Notes: a model not told the origin generated them from the letters alone. Counted from the stretch's first letter, positions 39,362 through 52,106 are shown. The stretch is 64,000 nt of DNA from Perca fluviatilis (GCF_010015445.1 NC_053127.1:28427715-28491714); one strand, 5' to 3'. Numbers and translations: made by a program.

Positions 39362-40320
39362 ATGTAAACATTAACCTGGTGCATTATAAAAAATAGTTGA
39401 GGGTTGTTTCTTGCTTGTACAATTTACAGCATAAGTTCTCCGATAATATCTTTTGTGTCTAAGCAAAATTGGTATTGTAACTGAGCCTTCCCTAACCTAA
39501 CCGATACTGAATCAGAAATGTAATGGAATCGGGACCATAATATGAATCGAAATCGAATCAGGAAATCATTGGCGATACCCAGCACTACTCTGCTCTAGAC
39601 CGACTGGACTGTTGTTTTCTGACGTTAACGCCAGAAAAAAAAAAAAGCCATGGCTAATTTTAATTCACCGTTGTCCAGATTGTTTCCCCGAGTACAGAAT
39701 ACCTGTAACAATGACACCGGAGCTGGCAAGACCGATAAGCATGACAATAAAAAAAGTCGGAACAAAATTTTTTGGTCAATTCATCTAATAGTTAAGATAT
39801 TTCAGTCTGGACCAAAGTGCTATGATGACATCAATGCACTGCTAGCGTGGCTAGTATGACTCTTCTAATTATAGGCTGTCTTTAAGTACACTCATACGCC
39901 AAACCTTACTAATGCCTAGGTCATGAAATGATTTTTTTATCCGAGTGGTTCACACTCACACTCACACCTCACACACACACACACACTCTTGTGGGATACA
40001 TCAACATCAAGAAATTACACACTGAACGACTATAAAAAGGTCTTTTGGACTTCCTGCAGATTGTATGTACTATACAGTGATTTCTGATTTAGTGATCATG
40101 ATGGCCGACAATTGTTGCAATAAGAGCAGCATTAGGGTACAGCAGTGTTCACAACCAGCACAGACCACTCAAAGAGCAGACACGCTTCCTGTTTATTCTC
40201 CGATTCTCAGAGTTTAGCTGTGCTTGACATAATATGGGTGAATGATGTCCAGGCCTCTGTTCACGACACTGATGTAGTAATACTAATGCACATTAACCGG
40301 CATACATTAACACAGGGATA

Positions 40321-40342
40321 CACACACACACACACACACACA
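40321..40342. repeat. (CA)n microsatellite
   Basis: Eleven CA units. Confidence 0.95.
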
Positions 40343-41474
40343 ATGCTAAAGTGATTTCCCAGAGGGGCTAAAGGAGCTGTTGACATGTCCTTTTTTTTTT
40401 GGTAGCTGGGTTAGAGCTAGTTAGAGCCGTCAGCACATTCAGCAATACAAGAAACAGAAGTGACACTGGACTTGCTAAATTACACCAAGCAAACCATATA
40501 AAACATGCAAGCACAAGTCAAAATGACGCAAGGCATTACACTACTGTAAACCTTCTTCTTTTCAATCAGAATACACCTCTTTCCTCAAAGGAAAACCCAT
40601 CCAGACAAAAAAAATCCATAGTTAAAAGAACAGCTATTGGCACATTTCTGGGAACATTTTGTTGTCTATTTTCTGTTCTCCATATACACATGTCCCGTAC
40701 AAACCACAATTTTGCGGCTAGATTCGGCAATTGCACAGGTACAACAGGACAAAATGCAAGGCAGCCACATGATCCTGGGTTTTTTGGATTGGAAAAGCAT
40801 TTAATCTTGCTCTTAGGTCTGATACAAGCCCGTCACACATCGTGTCACAGTCCCATGTTGGCCATTTAATGCTCATAAAGTTGCATACAAAACGTAATAT
40901 GAATGCACAAGAGGAAAGAACTGCTTCGTCTGCAGCAACACATGCAGCCTCCAGCCAATTCAGCAGAGCTCATTCCAAATATTGGCCTGGGAAGATCAAC
41001 ATAGTGTCAAAGTAAACCAACCATAAGTGAAACTGGTTCTCTCTTTGCTGAGCAGACACTATGCAGAGCAGACTCTACTAATTCATTCCTCAGGCGTTAG
41101 GAACAAAAGTGGATGTAATGTAATCTGTAATTTGTTGCATGTCATTCATGTAATTGTTGTTTCAAGGTGCAGCGCAGGAGAGTCGGTTTATTCTGAAGTC
41201 ACCCTTCAAGTCAATTCAAAAGGAACAATTCAGCCCCGTGCCTCATGAATGAGGGATTAACAGAGTAAAATGAGCACCACTTGAGGCGGACATGAAGCCA
41301 TCGCTTGTTTAAATGAGACACCAAGTCATTTTAAAGCAGTGAAACCATGTTTTGTTGTTTCTTTTTGCTTAAAACCGACAAAACCTGAGTAACTTTCTGT
41401 TAAATTAGGTCACAAAATAGGCCTAATGAAAATAACAAAAACGTGCAGTACTACAGACAGAACGACGTTCATTT

Positions 41475-41829
41475 GGGCTGCCACAAACCTCTATTCTTAT
41501 TATTCAATAATACCTCCACTCGTCTTGTTAATTGTTTAATCCTTTTGTCAACAACATATTGAATAATCCTTATTTCTTTTAACCAGAGCCCAAGAGATCA
41601 TCTTTAAATTGTTTATTTTGTCAAACTTACTGTCCACATCCCAAAAGATATCCAATTTACAATATACACAACAGAAAAAAAATGATACATATCCTCACAT
41701 TTGAGAAGCTGGAACCAACATATGTTTGGCATTTATGCTTGACAAATGGCCTCAATATTATATATATAAAATTGTTGCTTATTAATTGTCTGTCTGTTGA
41801 CTAATCAATACATCATTTCAGGGCTCTTA
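41475..41829. repeat. Old hAT-like MITE
   Basis: 'tgggctgccacaaacctcta' to 'atcatttcagggctct', similar in layout to 32090-32478 but more diverged. Confidence 0.45.
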
Positions 41830-42236
41830 GATATACACACGGACTCCTCTGAGGATGGGTCAGAGGGGGGAAGCCTGTAGCTGTGATCAAAGCAGAGATC
41901 CCTGTCTGACGAAATCCTCTAATTGTTAGGGACCTCTTTAGTCGACTTGATAGGTCCCTGGTGCCCCCCCCCCGGACCCCAGTTTATAACAGCTAAATGT
42001 CCTATGTAAGAGGTGTGAGGATACAGCATTTTCGACAGGTGCATGACCCAGATCAATTGGCACATAAATGGCGTGCAAGTCAGTGCGGCTTTCAATTTCA
42101 CGGCGCAAAGTGTGTGCCCGCGCGCGCGTCTGTAAAGTGGTTCAAATCCAGTGCAACTGCAGAGCAGTCAATATAGCCTTATGTGCCCGACGGTGAACAA
42201 TTCAATGACTGAACAACAATAAAACACGGCGGGGAA

Positions 42237-42261
42237 CACACACACACACACACACACACAC
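42237..42261. repeat. (CA)n microsatellite
   Basis: Twelve CA units beside the CpG block. Confidence 0.95.
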
Positions 42262-42388
42262 GTGCAGTGTGCTCCATCTGCAATGCACGCAAGCGGCTTT
42301 ACTTCCCCGTATTCAACACAGCAGCGACCTGCCGTGTCCCTGCCACTAAACAGGAAGAAATGAGACGATCTTAAAAAGTTTCACTTAC

Positions 42389-42570
42389 CCCACGGAGTAG
42401 TCGGGCGTGTTTGAGTCCCTTTAAGCGTTTCAAGTCAAAAGGGAGAGAGAGGGATGTCCCGTTTGGATGCACGGTGCCTGTTTGATTCACTCTGCTCACA
42501 GCTGATCGTTGACACAGAGCATCCGTACAGGCTTCAGTGCGATAAGTGTTTCTGAGGATCAGCTGTGGCT
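42389..42570 (-). promoter_or_regulatory. Candidate non-coding first exon and CpG promoter of camkk1
   Basis: A near-consensus donor (GGG|GTAAGTGA) lies on the minus strand at 42389/42388, in a CpG-rich block of about 42100-42900 that includes an alternating CG run near 42120. Such blocks usually mark vertebrate promoters. The next usable same-strand acceptor next to known coding sequence is 9904, so this may be the first exon of camkk1, giving an intron of about 32.5 kb. The upstream boundary is a guess, and it could instead belong to an unrecognised non-coding gene. A (GT)n tract at 42592-42625 lies within the block. Confidence 0.4.
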
Positions 42571-42587
42571 GACCTGAGACGTGTGGA

Positions 42588-42591
<4 letters not shown>

Positions 42592-42625
<34 letters not shown>
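42592..42625. repeat. (TG)n microsatellite in CpG block
   Basis: About 17 TG units within the candidate promoter. Confidence 0.95.
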
Positions 42626-42628
<3 letters not shown>

Positions 42629-43530
42629 ATGTGTCACACCCTCTCTTCCGGAAACCACGGACAGACCTCCCTCACTAGAGCCAGAGTGCAGACACCCAGC
42701 GGCCGAACGGACGCACTGCCGTTCCGCAGCTGGCTATTGTTGCGCCACTGCAAACGTGCACACAGCAGAGGAAGGGCCGCTCTCACACACGCTTTTGAGA
42801 CTGCTTTGAAGCACGTCGACAGCACACAGATAACCCCAACTTTTATTATTCGACAAGAAAATGAATCCACGGGTCCTAAGATCCGCCCTGTTCCCACAGC
42901 ATGGCCAATACCCGTGCCATTATTCCCTGCACTATATTATAGGCTACTAAATATCCCCATTTCGGATTTGCATAACAAAATGTAGCATTACGAGTGCATG
43001 GCAATTAGATTTTACGTGTTGGTAAGCACAGATGCCACATGTGTGAATATTCTCTACTGCTCCTCCATTAAATATTGGATTTAACTAACAGTGGATTTAT
43101 TGCGCTGAAGTGCAGCTAGCGCCTCTACTGGCCATGTTTCTATTTCATTTCCCAATTGAGAGAATTCAAATAAATGAACGTCTGAGTAATTAGTGAAGAT
43201 AAGCAGAACAGCTTTGTGACTGCAGAGGGTAACAATCTAATTAACTGACTCCACTGTAGCCTACGGAGCATGTTGTAGGCAGTAAATTCATCAACGATGG
43301 CCATCACAATCAATTACATACATTACCTGAAGACACATTTAACCTCCCCCCCCCCAAGGGATATTTGCTTAGCAGGGCTTTTTCACCTCACACTCACATC
43401 CATTTACACGTCAGAGCTGCTGGTGAATTGGACTGCAGTCTCCTACTCCAGTGGAGTGATACATAACGGAGAATGGATTTCGAGGGAAATCAATTTTAAA
43501 AAGCCATCATGTTGGTGGCGTTTTTCTAGA

Positions 43531-44088
43531 GCCAGTGGTGACATGTAACATTTACATTGACAAACATTTACTCAAGTACTGTACTTTAGTACACATTTGA
43601 GGTACTTGTAATTTACTAGTCTTTTCTTTTCATGCCACTTTCTACTTCTACTCCGCTACATTTAAGAGTAAAATATTGTACTTTTTACTCCACTACATTT
43701 TTCTGACAGCTTTAGTTACTTTACACATTAAGATTTTTGCACGAAAAAAACACATGTAGTTTATAGAATACGATGTTTTATTATGAATTAAGCTACTCAA
43801 CAATATACAGGCCTACAAGTCCAGCTGATGATTAGCCGATTGATCACTGTCGGTGGATTGACAGAAATGTTTGGATCGTTTCCAGTTTCTAAAATGTGAG
43901 GGTTTTTCTGCATTGAGTACTTTTACTTTTAGTACTTTAAGTACTTTTTCTGATGATACTTACATACTTTTACTTAACTAACATTTTCAATGCAGGACTT
44001 TTACTTGTAACGGAGTGTTTTTACAGTGTGGCATTAGTGCTTTTACTTAAGTAAAGGATCTAAATACTTCTTCCACCCCTACTGGCTT
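43531..44088. mobile_element. hAT MITE rich in 'tacttttact'
   Basis: Left end CAGTGGTGACATG and right end CTTCCACCCCTACTG. The interior has 'tactccactacattttt', 'gcaggacttttacttgtaac' and 'cttaagtaaaggatct', as in a very common fish hAT MITE. The flanks show only 5 of 8 matching bases, so it is old. Confidence 0.8.
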
Positions 44089-44684
44089 TAGCCTCCAGTC
44101 ACTGTAAACACTGCACAGTATATTAGACTATTTCTCAGCTGGTTGACCAAACCAAAGGGTAATTTCCCTTCCACTGTGTGAGGGAAGTTCATTGCAAGTT
44201 CATGTAGTTTCTTGGCAGCTTGAGCCTCACGGTCCAATGCTAGCTGACACCGTGGAGTAAGGGGCAGAAGGTCTTCCCTCACAGCACAATCACCCCTCAA
44301 ATTTAAAGTATTTTTCAGCCTTTTCTGTCCCCAGGGGCTTTTTCTGGATGAGTGTCCTCACGGAGCCCGCCAGACCGCGAGCAGCCTCCGCTTGTTTTCA
44401 TATGAGTCATAGTGCAAATCAGCCAGCAGCACACAGCCTTGTATGTGCATATAAGAGATCGGCCACAACAAGCTAGTCTACTGTAGGCATGGTGTATGAC
44501 CAAAGATCTGTGGCTCCTGCTTCTGTTAGAACTTCATCCTGGTTTAAAAGTAGAGACATTTTATACTATAGATCATTTCTGTAGGATTCTATAATGAAAC
44601 CAACTAAGTTTGACTCTATATTGGTTTTTTTTTAACAATTCATAATCAATAGAAGCAGTAGCCTGTTTCAGAAAAACAACAAAG

Positions 44685-44688
<4 letters not shown>

Positions 44689-44726
<38 letters not shown>
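44689..44726. repeat. (TG)n microsatellite
   Basis: About 19 TG units. Confidence 0.97.
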
Positions 44727-44727
<1 letters not shown>

Positions 44728-45092
44728 TGTCATTTTAAGTCCCCAGGGTCTTGTTATTTCACCTGCAGAAGGGCATCAAGGTTTTTTTCTTGAGTTGTAT
44801 CAGTGTTTCATCAACATGTTTAATCAATTCATTTCTGTCTTTTATCTCAGAATAAATATAGAAAAAAAGCTATTGCAATATTAACCCTGATCACTTTCCG
44901 TGCTTTGTTCTTTCGGTGCACCAGAACTGTCCTGACATGTAGCTGTGACTTTAGCAGAGCACCTGAATCAATGAGAAGAAGTTTTGCACATTATTAAAAC
45001 TGGCACATTTAGACCAAAAGAACCTATTCCATCCCAACACCTTTGTCCCTGTGTGTGACCTTTCCTTTATTTCTCTATCATCGTGAGTTTCA

Positions 45093-45138
45093 TTGTGTGT
45101 GTGTGTGTGTGTGTGTTTGTGTGTGTTTGTGTGTGTTT
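45093..45138. repeat. (TG)n microsatellite, interrupted
   Basis: TG units with TTTG interruptions. Confidence 0.95.
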
Positions 45139-45287
45139 CTCACTGGGACAGTGCCCCTGCTGACTTTCCCTACCCTGCATCCCTCTGAGGCTCTCAGGGT
45201 GGAAATAATAACTAATGAGATCCTCTTCTATTTTCCCTACAGCTCTTGGGATCCCACTTTCATCCTCAGGAACTTCCCCTGGAGAGG

Positions 45288-45291
<4 letters not shown>

Positions 45292-45360
<69 letters not shown>

Positions 45361-45379
45361 CGTGCGTGCGTGTGTGTGT
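45292..45379. repeat. (TG)n with GTGC variants
   Basis: About 33 TG units, then (CGTG)4, then TG. Confidence 0.97.
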
Positions 45380-46352
45380 CATTCTCACATGTGAGATTCG
45401 AGGAAGCACAGCAAAGTAGGCGTGGCTGCGTGGTAACTGGTGGTCAGACAGGCAGATGCACAGTAGGTGCATGTCAAGTGATGGTGTTTATGCAGACAGT
45501 TGAAACATCTAAAGGCTGCTGGTGGCTCTCTGTTTCGTAGAAAGTCTCTCTGACTGTCCTGTTGAAGTGGGATTGATCCGTCTGCGTTGACATTGTGTGC
45601 TCACGACACGAGCAGCAAAGACTGCTGGGATTGGTCTTCAATATACAACAAAACCAGCCCCCCTTGCTACTTGCGAAAGATGGATACATATAAAACATCC
45701 TGACATGACTTTACAGCGTTCTACATACAGGCCAGGTGGTGTAACATCCCCCCCTGCTGGTTCAACCGCCTCAATGCACACACGCCATTGATTTAATGCA
45801 CTTGATGATGACATGATGACACTACAGTGGTAGGTCTGGTAGCAACATGAGATGACTCTGTACTCATGTACTCTGTTTTAAATCGGAGCGCTTTAAAACA
45901 AGTCCAACCTTATTGCATTTAAAGGCATATCATTGTGTATTTATTATGGTTTTATTATTAGTAAGATGTGTGTCCTGTGGCACTATGAGCTCACCAAGGC
46001 AAATAAAGTTAACTCCAATCAAACCCACTTAAAGCGTCTGAGCAGGCAGGATGTTGATGGTCTGATGTAAATGAAAGCAGTAAACAGACCGCCTCAAATA
46101 TTTTTGTTAATTTTATTTTCAGGTCTGTTAATTACAACCTCATGTTTGCCAGTCTAAAGTTATGATTTGATGCATTCGTTTCGAATGAATACAAATGTTG
46201 GCTCATTGCTAGTTTGTGCTTTGGTCATTTAAACCCTTTTTGGAAAAAGTTATAGTTTTATTTTAGACTTTTCTATGGACTTGTTTCTATGATCATTGGT
46301 TCCTTTTGGGATGATTTATGTGATTCATTTGACATTTTACCGAATCAATTAA

Positions 46353-46710
46353 AGGTGCCCTGCCACACGTATTTCATTACTTTGTGGTGATGTCTGAAGT
46401 TCTACCATGGACTCTGTAATATTTTTTGTGGAAAAAATGCCTTGGTTACTACTAGCCAATGAGAGCCTGGCTGTCAGAATCCTTTACCCAGCCCAACTGG
46501 GCGAGCTCATGAATAGTAATGAGCTCAGGCAATATGATGTCAGACTGACCAGCTTTTGTAATTGGCCTGATTTCTCTGCTTATTTCTTTTCAGTGGCTAC
46601 AGCTGACAGAGGAGGTAGCAGTTCATTTTCACATTCACCACATAACACAAACACACATATGGACCTAAAATATAAAAAAAAAAAAATACAAGTAAAAACG
46701 GTTTTGTTTG
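46353..46710. mobile_element. TTAA-type MITE, truncated copy
   Basis: TTAA at 46349-46352 precedes AGGTGCCCTGCC. It follows 53993-54468 but lacks about 130 bp after 'tgccttggttac', and its right end is lost. Confidence 0.85.
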
Positions 46711-46819
46711 TTCTTGTATATATTCTTTCCACAGATGGAAAGGTTATGTTATGTCCTACCTATATAAAGAGTATTAGTATACATCTGATTGGTTCAGTCC
46801 AAGAGTGATTGACTCTTAA

Positions 46820-47426
46820 AGGAACACGCCGACTTATTGGGAATTTAGCTTATTCACTGTAACCCCCAGAGTTAGACAAGTCCATACATACCCTTCTCAT
46901 CTCCGTGCGTGTTAAGGCTGTCTGACGGCATCAGCCCATCACAGAACAGGCAGGTGAATGGTTCCAGTAATCTGCTCCCAATAAGTGACAAAATAACGCC
47001 AACATGTTCCTATTTACATGTTGTGATTTGTAGAGTCACAGCGTGTACAAAAAACAACGTAACGTGAGACACAGCCATCTTCTAACTGTAAACAAACCGG
47101 GAACTATATTCTCAGGTGGAAGAATATAGTACTTGGGCGGAATGATTTGCTTCGCAGCAAGCCTGTCTGATAATATAGTTCCCAGTTTGTTTACAGTTAG
47201 AAGACGGCTGTGTGTCATGTTACGTTGTTATTTGTACACGCTGTGACTCTACAAATCACAAAATGGAAATAGGAACATGTTGGCGTTATTTTGTCACTTT
47301 TGTCACAATTCGGAGCAGTAGGATTACTGGAACCATTCACCTGCATGTTCTGTGCTAGGCTAAGCTAATGCTGGAGCCGTGGGTTACAGTGAATAAGCTA
47401 AAGTCCCAGTAAGTCGGTGTGTTCCT
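46820..47426. mobile_element. Palindromic TTAA-flanked foldback element
   Basis: TTAA at 46816-46819 and 47427-47430 flank AGGAACACGCCGACTTA / TAAGTCGGTGTGTTCCT. The arms are about 290 bp each and pair along most of their length (for example 'ccatcttctaactgtaaaca' against 'tgtttacagttagaagacgg'). Confidence 0.92.
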
Positions 47427-47521
47427 TTAATCACGCAGCAATCACAAGCACCTGAGTAATGGAAGATGTGTTAGTGTCTATGTATTGCTCGTTCTGATGT
47501 GTGATGCTTATTTGACGATGC

Positions 47522-47548
47522 CTGACAAAGATCTCAGTTAGATCGAAA
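47522..47548 (+). ncRNA. Degenerate hammerhead-like core (Penelope-like repeat end)
   Basis: CTGACAA, then a 5-bp hairpin (GATCT/AGATC, 5-nt loop), then GAAA at 47545-47548, followed by TGTTGC. The hammerhead consensus is CUGANGA-stem-GAAA. One core base differs (A for G), so self-cleavage is unlikely. The downstream 'gcagatcttttgtctgg' resembles sequence following such motifs in Penelope-like elements. Confidence 0.4.
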
Positions 47549-48041
47549 TGTTGCTCTGTTGAGTGTAATTGTCTGGGATCGATCAGTGCAGCGTGCAGAT
47601 CTTTTGTCTGGCGTTTGCTTTCTGATCCAGCACTTGTACACGTTTTTTGGATGTGCACACTCTACACTCGGTCATGAGAAGTTGTTGTGACATCTTTTGG
47701 AGCATGTGCTTGCTGTTTTGCAAATGGAATCCATTTTGGTGTCTGTACCACCTATTCTAGGCCTTGTGTTTCTAACGCTGCATCAAAATAATTAAGAAAA
47801 ACTGTAACTTGCAAAATACATTTTGACCGAGAGCTTTCTACTTTTGTGCTCGCTCACCCCGGGAAAAGGATTACAACTTTTTGTCCCACACTTCCCCTTG
47901 TGGTATATACACAGTATAACCATGCAGATAGTTTTATCGTATGTGCCCAGGTTTTGAGATATGCGAGTGTCACATCTCTGTATGGAATTTAGTTTGGGAT
48001 CTGTAAGGCATGGAAAAATGACATGGACCATTTAGGTTAAT

Positions 48042-48131
48042 CCACAAAACCTCCCTGCCAACAGTTTCCTTTGGAACTACTTCTACCAAAGTAGTAGTTC
48101 CACAGAAAACTGTTGACAGGAGGTTTTGTGG
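48042..48131. repeat. Short foldback (90 bp)
   Basis: CCACAAAACCTCC at the left is inverted at the right as GGAGGTTTTGTGG. The arms of about 43 bp pair with few mismatches. It lies just past the candidate atp2a3 poly(A) site. Confidence 0.85.
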
Positions 48132-48219
48132 AAAACTCTTTCATATTCTCATATCTCACATTTAAAACAGTTCATAAAAAAAGAACACACCCTCTGAATA
48201 AATAACAAGATAAATTATC

Positions 48220-48225
48220 TTTATT
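48220..48225 (-). terminator. Candidate atp2a3 polyadenylation signal
   Basis: AATAAA on the minus strand is followed about 30 bases later by a GT-rich element (GGGTGTGTTC) and a T run, the usual arrangement of a vertebrate poly(A) site. It lies 4.2 kb past the atp2a3 stop. Nearer signals cannot be excluded. Confidence 0.4.
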
Positions 48226-49179
48226 TCCACGTGTTTGTCATTTATAAAATTATGTGTCCACAATTAATATTAACAAGGCAATACAGAGAATCCTTTTAAT
48301 TTCTCAGAGGTGGAACTCGGGCTCTAGAGACTGTTTACTCGTCTATACAGACAGAGAAAGGGAACGGTTGTTCAGATGTTATTCATATGAACCTGATCAC
48401 TCCTTCACGGTTAGTAAAGGTTATTCTTTTACAGATGGTCGAGGACTTTGAGTACCATGCCAGAAGAGTTGTCAGAGCCAAAGGGATTATCGGGGTGGGG
48501 GGGGGGGGTCTCTAGAGCCCGCATCCACACCAAGCCCTTCAATGTACAGTCATAAAACTTCATAACCCAGGATTCATCACTGCTTATCGCTCAGTGTAAA
48601 CCAGACACAGATCATTCACAATTTCTGGAACATTCTCGCCCCGGATAACTATCCCCGAAATGATCAGCGTCATCGTCTTTAATCAGCGTAAGTATGATTC
48701 TTGTCTATCTTAAACATGATAACGTCGTATTCTTTTCCCTACAGTAAAAGACACAAAACCCCAGCAACTGTAAAAACCAAATGGGAACAATGACGAAACA
48801 ACCTTTCTATTCTACAAAACCAAAACGAAAAAAAAGAGGAGATCCTTAGATACCATGTGCTCAAAGAAAGAATAATAAAAAAAATGGTTTCTCGCAAGTC
48901 TGTGTTGTCGGTAAGTAGGTTTCGTTGATGCAAGTTATCAAAAAATTAAATATTATATACTGTATAGGTTATTATTACAGTAACAAGGTTCCATGCGATC
49001 ATATTCTCATCTTCTGTACAGAGTTGAGGATTCAGTAGTAAATAACAAGGCTATACAGACCTATAGTGCCTGGTGGCCAGAGTGCTGGCGCATGTTACAG
49101 AGCCATGGAGACCTGGGACAGGGACAGAGGGGCCACATTCTCAAAAACTCAACATAACCGCTGCTTTATGTCAAAATTA

Positions 49180-49262
49180 GAGCTGCAAAAATGAATCCAT
49201 TAATCAATAAGTTGTCAACTATTATATTAATCTCCAACTATTGTGATATACGAGTCATTGGA
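49180..49262. repeat. hAT-like MITE fragment
   Basis: 'agagctgcaaaaatgaatcc' and following sequence parallels the start of 49413-49756. Confidence 0.5.
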
Positions 49263-49412
49263 GTATCATTGACTGATGAGGCATTTCAGATACCAGCTTG
49301 TCGTTCTGCATCTGTTTTTGTCTCCTAAGAATAAGTTGTCTTTGACATTTAATATAATTATCAACATAGGCCATAGTACGTGTATGTGTGTGAGTGTTTA
49401 TATGAAAAGTCT

Positions 49413-49756
49413 AGAGCTGCAAAGATTTATCGATTTATCAATTAGTTGTCAGCTATTAAATGAATCGCCCACTCTTTTGATAATCGATTGGAGTTATTTT
49501 TCATGAAAGAAAAGTAGAAATTCTCTGATTCCAGCTTCTTAAATGTGAATAGTGTTTGGTTTCTTCTCTCCTCTGTGACAGTAAACAGAGTATCTTTGAG
49601 TTGTGGACAAAACACAGACATTTGAGGAAAACACTGATCGACATTTTTCACCATTTTCTGACATTTTATAGACCAAACAACTAATCCATTAAATCGATTC
49701 ATAAATATTCAACAGATTCATTGACAATGAAAATAAGGGTCAGTTGCAGTCCTAGT
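49413..49756. mobile_element. hAT-like MITE
   Basis: TAGAGCTGCAAAGATTTATC at the left, GTCAGTTGCAGTCCTA at the right. The inner 'ttctgacattttatagacca' is shared with 32090-32478. No clean target duplication. Confidence 0.7.
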
Positions 49757-52106
49757 CAAATAGAATCGGCATCAAGCCATTATTTACTAGACACAAAATC
49801 CAGCTTCTGGTATAAAACTAGAAGGAATATTCCACCCTTAAATCTTCTTTAATGTTCATAGCTTTGTGTGCCTGGTGATGTCTTTTAGTGTCCTTTCTCT
49901 TAATTTGCTTCATCAACTTCTACTAAAGGGAGTTGTTGGAAATATACAGCAGACAGCAACAACCACCCCAGAGAGCATATAGGACTGGAAATATCTGACT
50001 GGATGATGTCATGCCATCTAAGTTTGGCTAGTTATCCACCGGGAGTAAGAAAAAAAAAAAAACATCACCAAGCAACAAAAATAGATGAATACAAACACAC
50101 ACAGTCCTCTAAGCATTAGCAGATTGGTCACTAATATTGGAAGTGTTTAAGGATGGAGTTCCCTTTAGATTCTAAACCATGCTTGATGCCACACGGCACA
50201 AAACCAGTCCTGCTTGTTGAAATCAGGTCTGGAAGCAAGAAAAAAGGAGGGAAAAAGAAGAAAGATATGCACATTGTCAATAATTAATTCATTTCAATTA
50301 AAATGTAGTTGCCTTTAGTTGCCTTGATTAAATTGTTTGAAGATCTGTGTATTAGAATGATTAAATTCATTGACATATTTTTTTATCCCAGCAGTTTTTT
50401 TTTTTTTTTTTAATGTGCACGCTCTACTCTGCCCTATGTGGAAGCAACAAGAGACCAAAAACACCACTGACCCAGTCCACAGAGCACCAGGGCCCAACAC
50501 AAAACCCATCATTAAGACTTAAAGACACAATCCAAACGGCGTGGGTTCATTCAGTCATATACATTACTATTTAGTCATTATAAAACAATACCAAAGTGAG
50601 TCGCTAAAGCACTGAGAGAGCAGGAGGAGCTGAGGGAGCAGCGCACTAAGCACAACTAAGAAGGCTTTCCTATTAAACATGCCTCAGACCAGGTGGACAT
50701 TCAGTCTGTAAGACCGCAGGCGATCAGAGTGAACTGTTAGGGCACGTTAGGGCAGGGGGTGGGGGCTGATTAACGGCTAGCAGAAACACATTCATTTGGA
50801 CCACATTTTCAATGTGGAGGTGCAGTGGGCTGTATAAGGCATGGATGTTACAGCAAATGTGCTTAATATATAAATGATTCATGACCAAGTGAGACAATCA
50901 AGCAGTTTACTTGCCATTTCTTAACTTACTTTAACTACATCATCCGTGCCATTCAATCACCCAAAAGCCTGTCAAGTCAAATCAGACAAATTAATTCAAG
51001 TAAGGCTATATGCACACACATGTTAGCGCTAGTGCGGGGTTAGAAATAACTGAAGAAATGAAAAGGAAGATGGTGCTCCAAGACAATTATTATGTACAAA
51101 ATGTCACGGAGCTTTATCCTCTTGCTCAGATCTGCCTTTAATTTAGATATTTGACAGCCAAAACTCCAATGGCAGCACAGCAGATGGACATTAAAGTGAG
51201 GCTTAACAGGACCAGCTGGGTGGACTGGCTGACGACTACTCTACTGATATGCTGGTTTGACATTTTTTATTTATTTAGGTATTTTTATTAAGTTTGCCAA
51301 GTCTGTGAGCTGAACCTCAGCTCCTCGAAATTAAGAGCCAAGGAAGCGGCCAAGTGGCGTAAAGCTATTCACACCTGTGGGTGGAGCGACATCTCCACGA
51401 CCTAACTCAAGAGCACGATTAAAGCCGCGACCCCCCCTCCCCCCCCCGGGAACACAGCTGCCTCCTCGACAGAGAGCGAGAAAGAGAGACAGAGAGAGAC
51501 AGAGAGCCGAGACAGGCAAAAGGAGAGTCATTCTGCGTAAAACACAATCAACGGGAGTTAGACTTTATATGTGGTAAGGGTAAAGAGAAAGAGCGATGAA
51601 GGAGTAGCGCGCTGTGACACACTGGCCAGAGATGCTGTTGAGCTGATAAGGCGCCCGCAGAGCTGGCTGGAACTCGCTGCCAGTAGTGTGGGTGGCACAA
51701 GCCCGGGCGGTACTTCCAAATAATGTTTTTCTGGACGCACACGAAAACAACGGCTCTCTCTACACGGGTCCCACTTGCTGATGCTCTTCTTTTGCCAGCG
51801 TGTACCCCAGTATCTGGCCCTCTCACTCTCTCTTTCGGTCTCAGCGCTAATTTCAAAATTGTCCTCCCCCACCCCTCCCCTTCCCTTCCCACCCAGTATT
51901 CTCAACCTCCGTTCCCCTGTCCTCCCTCTCCTTCCCTCCCCAAAGTCCAGTTACTGCACCACTATGTTTGTACTGTATACAGTCAGAAACTCAATGAGCA
52001 GAAATCTTTAAAAAGCAGAGCCCTGGGCAGTTATATCTTCTTCTTTTCTGCAGTTGTTTCTTACTCTTGCAACTACAAAGACAGATCTTCATCTGCCTGT
52101 TCACAT

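Larger units (their letters stand above)
38504..39587. mobile_element. hAT element containing a SINE and a second MITE
   Basis: A perfect 8-bp duplication CTCTGCTC (38496-38503, 39588-39595) flanks TAGGGCTGGGT / ACCCAGCACTA. Inside lie a complete SINE (38533-38714) and a copy of the 58188-58736 element (38815-39361). Confidence 0.92.
42900..48219. other. Intergenic region between camkk1 and atp2a3
   Basis: Contains a hAT element (43531-44088), GT microsatellites, a partial TTAA element, a large foldback (46820-47426), a Penelope-like hammerhead motif (47522-47548) and a short foldback (48042-48131). No P2RX-type or other exon was recognised. Confidence 0.5.

Noticed and set aside
40399..40869. 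156-codon plus-strand frame
   Set aside because: No recognisable motif, signal peptide or splice support; composition like surrounding non-coding DNA.
44088..44300. Possible P2RX or other host exon in the intergenic gap
   Set aside because: The 70-codon frame has no P2X cysteine pattern or transmembrane motif and lacks good splice sites.
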